Below, one piece after another: positions 9,599 through 19,707 of a stretch of DNA of 64,000 nt. Both the position numbers and the translations under genes were made by a program. The notes under the pieces are model-generated. The model was not told where the DNA came from and did not search any database. It was given only the letters and a program-made list of their open reading frames with translations. The stretch spans positions 38,188,464 to 38,252,463 of the forward strand of contig NC_053139.1 of the NCBI RefSeq assembly GCF_016808335.1, in the 5' to 3' direction. Position 1 is the first letter of the stretch. Every line of letters begins with the position of its first letter. This DNA comes from Panicum virgatum. Lineage: Eukaryota > Streptophyta > Magnoliopsida > Poales > Poaceae.

Positions 9599-12500
9599 AA
9601 AACTGGTCGTGTGAACTACACCACCCTGGAAGACGTTCCTGAGGGTACTCAAGTGATGGCGGGTATGTTTTCTGTTAACCACCGCCCCGCTATTGTGCTA
9701 TTTGATTCGGGAGCATCCCATACCTTTATCAGCCAAGCATGCATAGCACGACTCAACTTGCAAGTAACTCACTTGAAAAGCCCCTATATTATACATGCAC
9801 CGGGCGCACAGTTATTCGCAAATCAACTAATTCAGAGTGTGTCTCTTGACCTGGGTGGAAAAATCTTTCAGACCCAACTCCTTGTCCTTCCCAGCCAGGG
9901 GATATATGTTATTCTTGGGATGAATTGGATGAATGAACATTGTGTTATCCTTGATACTTCTTCTCGTGTCATCCAGCTTAACTCTCCCACATATAGTCCT
10001 ATGGATGTTTATCTTTCCCAGCACGAGATTCCAACAGGAGCAGTATTCCATCTCGAGACAAAATCCTTAGAAGAAATTCCTGTGGTTTGTGAATACCATG
10101 TTGTGTTTCCAGAGGAATTGCTAGGCATGCCTCCTGATCGAGATATTGAATTCGTCATCGAGTTACAACCTGGTACATCACTCATATCTCGAAGGCCATA
10201 TAGAATGATTCCAAGTGAGTTAGCTGAATTAAAAGTTCAGTTGCAAGAGTTGCAAGATAAAGGTTTCATTCGACCGAGCACCTCACCTTGGGGATGTCCA
10301 GCTCTGTTCGTAAAGAAGAAAGACCAAGGGTTAAGATTATGTGTGGATTATCGACCTCTGAATGCGGTCACCATCAAGAACAAATACCCACTTCCTCGTA
10401 TTGACCTTCTCTTTGATCAGTTAGCTGGGGCCAAAGTATTCTCAAAAATAGATCTTCGATCTGGCTATCATCAAATCAAAATCAGACCGGCAGATATACT
10501 AAAAACAGCTTTCTCCACTCGTTATGGTCTTTACGAGTATTTGGTGATGTCCTTCGGATTAACCAATGCTCCCGCTTATTTCATGTATCTCATGAATTCT
10601 GTATTCATGCTGGAGTTAGATAAGTTCGTTGTGGTCTTCATTGATGATATCTTGATCTACACCAAGAATGAGGAAGAACATGTTCATCATCTTCATATAG
10701 TTCTTCAATGTCTTAGAGAACACCAGCTTTATGCCAAATTCAGCAAGTGTGACTTCTAGCTGAAGGAAGTTCCATTTCTAGGCCATGTCATATCTGCTGA
10801 GGGTATCTCTATTGATCCCAGTAAAGTACAAGATGTACTAGATTGGGAAGCCCCAACTTCAGTTCCTGAAATTCGCAATTTTCTAGATTTAGCTAGTTAT
10901 TATCGTCGGTTCATTCCGGAATTCTCAAAAATTGCTAAACCGGTGACTGAACTTCTTAAGAAGGGTGTCAAGTTTTATTGAGTAATCAATGTGAGGAAGC
11001 ATTCCAAAAATTGAAAATGCTCCTTACTTCGGCACCGATCTTGGCCCAGCCTGACACTACAAAACCTTTCGATGTCTACTGTGATGCCTCAGGCACAGGA
11101 CTTGGCTGTGTTCTGATGCAAGAGAACCGAGTGATTGCTTATGCTTCTCGATCACTCAAACGTCATGAAGAGAACTACCCCACCCATGATCTTAAATTAG
11201 CAGCTGTGGTCCATGCTCTGAAGATCTGGCGACACTATCTTCTGGGTGCATTGTGCAACATCTATACTGACCACAAGAGTCTCAAATATCTTTTCACTCA
11301 AGCTGATTTGAACATGCGTCAAAGGAGATGGCTTGAGTTGATTAAAGATTATGAGCTCGAAGTGCATTATCATCCGGGAAAGGCAAATGTGGTTGCAGAT
11401 GCGCTAAGTCGCAAAGCTCACTGTCATTGCATTTCAGCTATACCATTAAGCGAGTCTCTTTGCTTTCAAATGGAAAAATTGAACTTAAGCATTGTACCAC
11501 ATGGCACATTAGCTCATCTAGATCTTACTCCTACCCTATGTGACCTAATCATCGCGGCACAAAAAAAGATAAAGGGGTGAAAGAAATTCAGAGAAGGATA
11601 TCAGAAGGAGATACTAAAGTAAATTGCTTCCACCAAGATAGTGAGAATGTGTTATGGTTCAAAAACCGACTAGTGGTGCCTAAGGATTTTGAGCTTAGAA
11701 AGCAAATTCTTGATGAAGCTCATACTTCTCGATTATCCATCCATCCTGATAGCAACAAGATGTACCAAGATCTGAAACAACGATTCTGGTAGACTCGGAT
11801 GAAAAGAGAAATTGCCAAGTATGTGTCCAAATGTGACATCTGTCGAAGGGTTAAAGCCAGTCATCTCAGGCCAGATGGAACTCTTCAACCCTTGAGTATT
11901 CCTGAATGGAAGTGGGAAGATATCAGTATAGATTTCATCATCGGCTTACCTCGAACTCAAAAGGGTTACGACTCTATTTGGGTTGTAGTGGATAGACTGA
12001 CCAAGTCGGCACATTTCCTCCCCGTAAAGACAACATACTTAACCAAGCAATATGCGGAACTGTACCTAAATTGCATACTCTATTTGCATGGTGTGCCAAA
12101 GACCATTATTTCTGATCGTGGAACTCAATTCATTGCTCGCTTCTGGGAGCAATTACATGCTTGCTTGGGAACTGATCTTATTCGCAGCTCAGCCTATCAC
12201 CCTCAAACAGATGGCCAAATGGAGAGAATAAACCAAATCTTGGAGGATATGCTTCGTGCCTGTGTTTTAGCCTACCCCCAGAAATGGGATAAATGCTTGC
12301 CATTAGCTGAATTCTCTTATAACAATAGTTATCAAGAAAGCATCAAAATGACACCATTTGAAGCACTATACGGTCGTCGATGCCGTACACCTCTCAATTG
12401 GTTGGAATCTGGAGAAAGAACTATCTTTGGGCCCGACATGGTTCAAGAGGCCGAAGAACAAGTCCGTCTTATCCAACAAAACTTGAAGATTGTGCAGTCT

Positions 12501-13061
12501 CGTCAGAAAAGCTATGCTGATAAAAGGCGTAGGCCACTTGTCTTTGAAGTCGGTGACCATGTCTACTTAAGAGTATCACCTTGGAAAGGCGTGCAAAGGT
12601 TTGGGGCAAGAGAAAAGTTAGCTCCCCGCTACATTGGCCCATATCCAATTGTGGAAAGATGCGGTCCTGTGGCTTATCGATTGGATCTTCCGGTAAATCT
12701 TTCTACAATTCACAACATCTTTCATGTATCACAACTCAAGAAGTGCCTTAGAGTTCCGACTGAAGTTGTTGAAAGTGACTCGATTCAATTAGAGTCTGAT
12801 CTCACTTATTCCGAGCATCCTATCAAGATTATTGATCGCAAAGATCGAGTTACTCGCCGCACAACCAATCGATTCTACAAAGTTCAATGGAGTAATCACT
12901 GCAATGATGAAGCTACTTGGGAAAAAGAGGAATTTCTGAGCTCCAAGTATCCAGACTTTTTAAACGCTCATTCAGGTACTTCACCTTTGAACCTTCTCGC
13001 CTTATACTTCTATCGTGCTAGAATCTCGGGACGAGATTCTTTTAAGGGGGAATGGCTGTAA
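9599..13061 (+). pseudogene. Chromovirus Pol (PR-RT-RNaseH-INT-chromodomain), broken
   Basis: Domains in order: aspartic protease ([12 protein letters not shown], about 9698); reverse transcriptase with [23 protein letters not shown] and [10 protein letters not shown] (about 10627); Ty3-type RNase H ([13 protein letters not shown], about 11070); integrase zinc-binding remnant (CDICRRVKASH, about 11832); integrase core with DFIIGLP, SDRGTQF and GQMERINQ; and a C-terminal chromodomain (RFYKVQWSNHCNDEATWEKE, about 12871-12930). Breaks are TAG in place of Trp at 10757, a one-base loss at about 10978 (Y-WSNQCEE region), a stop/frame change at about 11577, and TAG for Trp at 11790. The integrase-chromodomain part (11799-13061) is open over 420 residues. 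In intact relatives the chromodomain guides integration toward heterochromatin. Confidence 0.85.
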
Positions 13062-16000
13062 CACCCCGGTGTTAATTTTGACGCTAATATCAGGCTTAAT
13101 CGCAAGCTAAGACTAATCACCATCATTAACGCTAATTAAGTCGTATAGTAAACATCGACCGAGCTGTGTTCGACCCCGTTTTTCTCATTGATCAAAGCCT
13201 CAAATCAACTTTCGCCCAAAAGCAAAGTTGTAAATTTTCTCTTCCTCTACAACTTTTATTTTGGCCAAATTTCAAGTTCCTATATGAAATTTTGAGTTTG
13301 ATCCGGTCAAATCAAGTCAAAATCGGTCAAACGGGTTCACTGTTCTCCCTTGTGACGTCACTGTGCTCGCCCGATGCCCATACCGGCGCCTGGATGCCGG
13401 CGAGCCCTCCACGTGTCAGCCGTCGGCGAACCTCGCCCGCCGCGCTCGCGTGCCCGTCCTTATCTCCACAGAGTCGTGTTCGTTTTCGCCCCTCCTCATC
13501 TTCTTCCTCGCGCTCGCGTCGCGCAGAGCACGACCTGAGCTGCCGCCGCTCGCCGCGCCGGCCATCCCCGTCGACCCCGCTTCGATTCTTCGCGCCCTGA
13601 CATCCCTCGCCTCGCTCTTCACCTCCTCCACCCATTCCCGAGCTCGGTCGCGCCCAAACCCGGCCGGAATCGGGCCCGCCATCGCCGGCTGCCTTTGCCG
13701 CTCACCGGAGCTCCGCCCGCTCTCGTCGATCTTCCCCCTCCGGCCACCCTCCGCCCAAACCGAGCCCGCGGTGAGCTTCCCCACGAACCCCTCTTCCTTC
13801 CCGGCCTTTTTCCCGCTCAAATCCCGCTCTGCCGTCGCCGAGCCGCCGCCGTGGGCGCTCTACCCCGCAGCGCTGGGCCGGCTCCCACTGACATGTGGGG
13901 CCCGGCTGTCAGCCCTTGGTTTAGGGTTTATGGTTTTAATTATTTTGTTTAATTATCTAGAAATTTGAAAATTGTAGAAAAATTTAGAAAAATGCAAACT
14001 AAATTTTGTTGGGTTGCTTAGATCAAGATCTTCGAAGATAAAATACTCGTGCTTGTGAAATCTCACTTTTGCCCATACTAAAATTTTGGGTTGTGCTTAA
14101 GCTAGTTTATTTTGTATCGGTTGTTTGGTTTGTCTAAAAATCATGAAATTTATTCAGTAGATTACTCTTTGTATATGTAGTTCACTGAGAAATTTTCAGG
14201 TGCATAGCCTATGTGCATGTTTGTGGATCTATTATTGCTTGATTTCTATCCTAGGGCTAAAATAAATGTTTTCTGACACCAATAAATGTTGGTAATTTTT
14301 TTTTCTTCTGGAGTGATCAGTAGCTTGTCATGCTGGTAATTTTTGGGTGACTCAATTAGGTCTACGAGCTATGTTTTTGCATTTATTTCATTCCTAGCTG
14401 CAGCGTTCTTTTTAATGGTTGCTAAATAAATTATTCTTTCCGCGGTATATCTTTTAAATAATGGTTTGGTTTCAGTTTAATCTTTGTGTTCTTACATTAG
14501 GATCAGAATAGGGTGCTCTCGGTTATATTTTGGTTCTATTTGCTTGCTAGTAATTAAAATCTCTAGTGAATCGTTACCAAGTTGTATCTTCTTTTAATCG
14601 CACTGCATTGCATCCTAAGTGCCTTGCATCATTGTAATTATTGCATGGCATCTTTTTCATACGTGTAGACGCCGCGAACGAAGCCGTCTACGAGTTGGTC
14701 GCTGAGCCGATCCAGGAGCCGCAAGCAGGGGAACCGCAAGCTGATGAAGCAGCTGAGCCAGCTACGGAAGAAGTCGCTAACCCCGCTGACCTGCAAGGCA
14801 AGCCCCGGAGTATAACCCCTAATTTGAGTAATTCCATGGTTTATTTATGTATTTGTGCATTTACGTTCTAGGAGTTGGATGGAACCCTAGTATGCATGTT
14901 CTCCCTAGGTACCCGTGAATCTATACTAGTATTCAGATGTCGTTAGAAATCCTTTGCTAAGTAGGATCTCGGTAGAAGTCGAGTGATTCCTGTCACTCGC
15001 GAGATTTACGATCTTGTTTCCTATGGAAAGTGGTTTGGAAATGAATCAATAAGAACAGAGAAATGGCGACTGGGCGGTGAGGAGTTGGTTCCGGATATGA
15101 AATGGATGAAAAGAGAGCCTCCGCCTGTGTCAATTGAGGACCGTACCGTTGTTGGCAGTGTTGATCAAGTTTGAACAGTACTGACCACATGCCGGGAGTA
15201 GGAGGTAGTCGAAACCGGTAAGCTAATTACCTGATTTGCAACGATACATTGAATCGCGACCTGCTACTCTGGGAGTGGTATGATGGCGGGTGTTGGAGTG
15301 TATGTCGCCTCCGGGTTCTTCGGGAGTTCGCTGTGAGGGACCCTTCACCCGAGTTTTGGCAGGCGTGATTCAGACGTCGGGGCGAAGATGGAAACAGTTG
15401 ACGTGTGTGGCTCGACGGGGTTTACGCATGTCGTGTGAGTTAGGTCCACCTTGCAAGGTTAAATCGGATCGATTAGCCGTCTCCTTCGGTTAAGAGAACC
15501 TTGGTCACTTCGTCACATCGTAGTAAAGAATAGAATGAGAATGAAATGAAGACATTTGAATTGTGTTTCACTAGAGGTTTAATGTGATCAACCAGGTGTG
15601 CTCTAGATGTTCAGGCTAATCTAGTTGTTGCTTGTCAAACTAAATGGAGCTAAAACATTGAAAGTAAGGATCTAGTATTAGTAGCTTTTCAGCAAAACAA
15701 AACCAGAGCCAAAAGCCTGCATGTCTAGGAGTCGGCTAAGTATATACCATAGTCAGGTAAGCCTTGCTGAGTATTAGTATACTCAGGGTTGTTGTTGTAA
15801 CTCTTCTGAGCATGTTGTGTCCCCGCTGACTTCGAGGTGGTATGTGCGTCCAGGATTGGACAATCGCTTCCTCAGGGTTGGACCGTCGAGTGGGTCCCGT
15901 CTTCTCTGTGAAGTTCAGGCCAGTTGGCAGCACATCGTGGGCAAGATGTGAGGCCCACTTTTATCGTTGTTCGTAGTACTTTATTGTATTTCGAACTCTA

Positions 16001-16282
16001 TTTTAAACTTCCGCTGTGTATTGAACTCTGTAGTTTGTATTCAAAACTTTTATGTAAAAATCGTGTTGTAAATTAATTTGAAAATCTCTGTATGCTTGTA
16101 TTACTTGTGCTCGTCTTCGTGCGAGTCTTCTAGTGCAATGTAATCCTGGAGTACAGTAGTTAAATCGGGAATTACCCGACGGACTACCGGATTACACCGT
16201 TCTAAATGCGTGATAACTTAATTATTCATTAAGATGATAGTTAGCGCACTTAAGCCGGTTTAATTTAGGCGGGCCTGCTACA
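13057..16282 (+). repeat. 3' LTR of the chromovirus
   Basis: A 3226-bp LTR begins TGTAACACCCCGGTG, directly after the purine tract TTTAAGGGGGAATGGC, and ends CTGCTACA. It holds a GC-rich block (13340-13920) whose long ORFs on both strands are compositional. It also has a TTTAGGGTTT-type AT transition, the TCACTCGCGAG word near 14996 also found in the solo LTR on the right, and the inverted repeat CTGAGTATTAGTATACTCAG (15767-15786). Confidence 0.85.
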
Positions 16283-17351
16283 CTGGCGGCGAGGGAGGAG
16301 AGGGGGAAAAGGAAGAGGATGGTCTGGGGCGAGCTGTCCGCGGCGGCCAATGCTCGCCGGCGGCGGGTAGCAGCGGGTGGCGGTGCTCCGATGAGACATG
16401 GAGGAGATGGCGGGGCTGGGGAGGTTCCAGGAGAGGTGAGGAAGCTAGCGGAGTGCTCGGGTTGGGCAGGGCTTGGGTGGAGGGGCGTGCTCTGCGGCGA
16501 GCTCAAGCTCGCCGGCAACAATGGCGGGCAGAGCGGTCGGCGCACACAAGGAGGGGGGGTTCTACCCCTTTTATAGGCACCGAGAGAAGGAGGATAAGCA
16601 AGAGGGAAGGAAAGGGAGCTCGGGATGAGCTTGATAGGGAAAAAGGGAGGTGCTGATGGTTCTCCAAGGGCGGGTCGGCGAGCTGGCGCGACGGGGACGG
16701 CGTGGCGCGGGCAGGGGAGGACAGCAGAGATTAGGAAATGGCGGCGGGGCTGTCCTGCGCGGCGCATGGAGTCAGTTGGGAGGCGCTCCGAGGCGGCGCG
16801 GCAACCTGGGGGCGAGGAACGGCGGCGGCGGCCAAACCACGACGGCAGCGCCCTGTTTCAGGCAGACAGAGGAGGAAGAAGGGATTCCAAGGGTTGTTTT
16901 GTGATTTTCCTAACTTCCAGGGTTTAAACTGTAAAGTAAAATTTCCCGTTGATCTAGGGCTCAAATGAAAAAGTATTCAACATGAAAGTTGTGTAACTTT
17001 TCAAGATCTATAACTTTTATGTTGTGCAAATTTTCAATAGATCAAAGGATTTTGAAATATTTTCAAATCTGTCAAATCTTTTAAAAATGCAAAAGAATAC
17101 AACTTTAGTTTAAAATTGCAAGGGTAGACTTAAGTATAAATACATCATTTTATGTGGATAAAAGTGAAAAAAAATGCATTTTAACCCCTCATAAATTTTG
17201 AAATTTTGCATTTTGCAAAACTATTTTTTGTAAAAAGGACTTTGCATTTTTCCAAAATAACAAAAATACCCTTGCTCTAGAAATCATGGTTTAAATTTTT
17301 AAATCAACACAAAAATTATATTTTTAACCGATAAAACCCGGATGGTCACAG
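16283..17351 (-). repeat. 3' LTR (5' portion) of the minus-strand Gypsy element
   Basis: 1069 bp from TGTGACC (17351) leftward. It contains an AT-rich stretch (16920-17340) then a GC-rich block (16290-16870). Its layout mirrors the chromovirus LTRs, and the long ORFs in the GC-rich part lie on both strands and look random. The remainder of this LTR should lie left of the window, beyond the nested chromovirus. Confidence 0.6.
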
Positions 17352-18103
17352 CCTTTCTCCCTAAAAAGAATGTCGTCCCGAGATTCGAGAGTAGAAAAGG
17401 GCTGGAAGATCGGACGAAAAGGTGTGATTCTGGTTCATTGAAACATAGGGATTCATAAGAATCCAGGAATGATCAAACTACAAACAAGATTAGTTGATCA
17501 ATTGGAACTCCTTGAACAAAAGATTAAGGATGCAAAGGCTCTATATAAGAAAGCTAAACACAACTAGTTTTCTTCTCCTAAGGTCAACAAACTCAAGGTT
17601 TTAAAACAAGGCACACACCAAATTATTATTAATCAATCAAACAAGATAAAGCACTCTAAAGATCCTTAGAAAGATGCTCAAAACATTGACTAACTTAAAC
17701 AAGAATTAAAGAATTCAAGTTTTAACAATGCATGCACGTTCTATCGTCCTCACAACCAAAAATAACTGCTAAATACTTTTGGCCTTACGTGGTTAGTTTC
17801 GGTGGCAGTATATAGATACGTCTCTCCCTATAATATATAGTTGATGATTCTTAACCGTTCTTATCCTATCGAATCAAGGTTAGTGTACCTGCAGAAAACA
17901 TACATATATATATATACACATACATACTAATAGCCACCTTATAATACCCATAAGATCACTCTAGTACTTTACGATCTAAACATAATCCTTAACGAGTCCA
18001 ACGTAGTTTTTATAAACACTTTGTTGAGCACATCTTTTATTCCAAAAGCAGTTTTAAGGTTCACCGTAATCTCCGATATGTATGTTTCGGCTCTTATACC
18101 AGC

Positions 18104-18214
18104 TGTGGCACAACCGCCAGAATTAATCCGTTTGAGGTGTGTGTTAACCATTTTAGCAGTAATAGTGATGGTTAGCATACTTTAACTGGATTAATTCTGG
18201 CGGTTCTGCCATAC
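18104..18214 (-). repeat. 5' LTR tip with near-palindromic end
   Basis: About 110 bp with arms ACCGCCAGAATTAATCC (from 18112) and GGATTAATTCTGGCGGT (to about 18204), an almost perfect inverted repeat over about 90 bp. The same design in diverged form ends the solo LTR at 63090-63175. This shows that these LTR families share a foldable 3' terminus. Confidence 0.6.
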
Positions 18215-18645
18215 TTCGGTCTTACAAAACCTGATAATAGTGCATTTATTCGGGTCTTGGCTGCAGGGCTTTAAGTGGGAAAAGAAAAATATTATTTCAC
18301 AGGCTTATATGCGTTTCTTTGGTCAATCTGGTTATCCAGAAATGATATAGTTTTTCATAATAATCAAAAACAAACTGCTCTCCAGATACTTTTCAGGGCC
18401 ACCTATCTCACCAGGACATGGGCGATTTTGCAAAAGGAGGAGGACAAAGACTTGTTTGCAAGTGCATACCGCGCTTTGGAAGTGATGGTGATGGATATCT
18501 TTACGCGGAACGGATGGCAGTTTAGCAATAGGCTTTGTGGCTTATAATTCGCTTCCTGTTTATCTCTTAAAGTTTGTAATAAGGGCCAGATATATCTCTT
18601 TGATGTAAAGGTTGGGATATTTTTTAATATTTCTTTATCTAAAAA
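18215..18645 (+). mobile_element. LINE (L1/Karma-type) 3' end fragment
   Basis: Translation around 18272-18546 gives YAFLWSIWLSRNDIVFHNNQ, then RATYLTRTWAILQKEEDKD and DIFTRNGWQFSNRL. This is the C-terminal zf-RVT region and tail that end ORF2 of grass L1-type LINEs. An in-frame TAA lies just upstream (about 18272). A 3' untranslated stretch with AT-rich tail runs to about 18645. No endonuclease or reverse transcriptase part is present, so it is a 5'-truncated copy or a remnant cut by the Gypsy element. Confidence 0.7.
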
Positions 18646-18699
18646 AGCTTCCCTTTGTACCATCGCTCAAACTTCTGAAATTCTCTGAACTCCTCCCTA

Positions 18700-18900
18700 T
18701 TTAGCATAGAAGACACAAAAGCACTAGAGAGTCATCAAACATTTTTGGACGCCCACACTCATGTACTAAGCGCAGAAGCGCAGACGAGAGTACCTGAGAA
18801 GTCAGCGAGGTGCAGGACGGGGGCTCAACCCCCGCCGGCGAGCTATTACCACTGGGCCACTGGCCCATCCGCGCAGCAGCCGTAGAAATCTCTGTTTTCA
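18700..18900 (-). mobile_element. Possible tRNA-derived SINE-like sequence
   Basis: On the minus strand, GGCCCAGTGGTAATAGCTCG (A-box-like) and GGGGGTTGAGCCCCC (a T-arm-like stem and loop resembling a B box) are spaced as in a tRNA-related SINE head (about 18870 down to 18805). I see no clear tail or target duplication, so the ends are uncertain. Confidence 0.35.
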
Positions 18901-19307
18901 TGACCTCTTGACACGCCTAAGAAATGACAGCTGAGCCGTCGTCGTCCTCTCTACGTACTATTCCGAGCTAGTAAAGCGACGCGACAGTTTTAGGGGTTGA
19001 AAAATGGGTGGTTGATCGCTCCCCTAGCCCTACCACGGAGCCTTTGTTTGAGGAGAAGATCTACGCCCTGTGGCGCTTCAAGCACGACGGGACAGATTGA
19101 ATAAAGAACTTTTTCAGTGTCTTCCTCGTGGATTTTGCGTTAGATCGTTGCTACAACCAGCCTGTGATGTAATCTTTCTGTAATTTTCAAAAAAAATGTA
19201 GTCTTTCTGCAGTATGCACGATGGTGACGTATACGTGTCACCTTTTTTCGGCCTATAATTTTTCTTGTTCAAGAAAGCCGCTTTACTATCTCTACATCTT
19301 GGTGCTC
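18901..19307. other. Unassigned sequence
   Basis: About 400 bp between the SINE-like sequence and the Mutator-like element. No open frame, repeat or regulatory site stands out. Confidence 0.5.
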
Positions 19308-19316
19308 CAATGCAAG
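19308..19316. repeat. 9-bp target site duplication, left
   Basis: CAATGCAAG here is repeated at 23494-23502 directly outside the other end of the Mutator-like element. The match extends one more base (CCAATGCAAG) on both sides. Confidence 0.85.
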
Positions 19317-19602
19317 GCGTTTTTTATTTTTATATTTTTCAAAATCGTTTTTTACAGAAATATATTTTCGATTTCATAATTTACAGTTTTATACCCCTAC
19401 CGTCCGACTGCGGGGCGGTCGGCCCCCTGCCGCCCTGCTGCCGGGCGGTAGGGACCTGAATGTAAATCAAATTTATTTTTAATCGCATTTTGGCCCCTGG
19501 GGGAGGCGGCCGCCCGGCAGCCGGGCGGCCGGTACCCGCCGCCCGGTGGCGGGGCGGTAGGCCAGGCAGCCGCCCGACAGGGGGGCGGCAGGCCCCCCCT
19601 CC
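19317..19602. repeat. Left terminal inverted repeat of the MULE
   Basis: About 286 bp starting GCGTTTTTTATTTTTATATT. It is very GC-rich in the inner half, with repeated GGGCGGYAGGC and CCGCCCGGC words. It pairs with 23246-23493 read in reverse complement; the left copy is longer because of short insertions. Confidence 0.8.
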
Positions 19603-19611
19603 TATATAAAA
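19603..19611 (+). promoter_or_regulatory. TATA box at inner edge of the left TIR
   Basis: TATATAAAA immediately inside the inverted repeat, about 100 bp before the first ATG (19708). Promoters in or next to TIRs are the rule for MULE genes. Confidence 0.6.
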
Positions 19612-19707
19612 GGCTGAGCTCCCCCCTCCCCTTCATTTGCTTCCCACAACATCCAGAGAGGGGGAGGGTGAGAGGAGGGTGAGGGAGGGAGTTGCAGCGG
19701 CGAAGCC

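Larger units (their letters stand above)
6317..16282 (+). mobile_element. Tekay/Del-type Ty3/gypsy chromovirus, 5'-truncated by nesting
   Basis: A plus-strand element with a 5' LTR remnant (6317-7216), PBS (7219-7232), gag-pol (8566-13061), a purine-rich tract (13041-13056) and a full 3' LTR (13057-16282). The 5' LTR remnant matches the last 900 bases of the 3' LTR. The missing front of the 5' LTR must lie left of the window, displaced by the SIRE-type insertion. A C-terminal chromodomain in the integrase and the 3.2-kb LTRs fit the Tekay/Del clade. Several stop codons and a frameshift show the copy cannot make a full polyprotein. The five bases after the 3' LTR (CTGGC) are the candidate target duplication. 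Confidence 0.85.
16283..18214 (-). mobile_element. Minus-strand Ty3/gypsy element without coding interior
   Basis: Read on the minus strand, 18104-18214 is the 3' tip of a 5' LTR, 18089-18101 is a PBS variant (TGGTATAAGAGCC), and 17352-18088 is a short interior. A polypurine stretch next to 17352 is followed by a 3' LTR starting TGTGACCATCC at 17351. The interior keeps only leader-like sequence at one end and the pol-end signature CTCGGGACGA-CATTCTTTTT at the other, so gag-pol is absent by internal deletion or by design. The 3' LTR runs left to 16283, where the chromovirus interrupts it. The 5' LTR is truncated to about 110 bp at the LINE boundary. Confidence 0.65.

Noticed and set aside
13327..13968. 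Overlapping ORFs of 85-201 residues in GC-rich sequence
   Set aside because: They lie inside the chromovirus 3' LTR and show the same compositional pattern as the solo LTR on the right.
16222..16968. ORFs up to 181 residues on both strands
   Set aside because: GC-rich part of a Gypsy LTR, partly crossing the chromovirus LTR boundary at 16282, so they cannot be a conserved gene.
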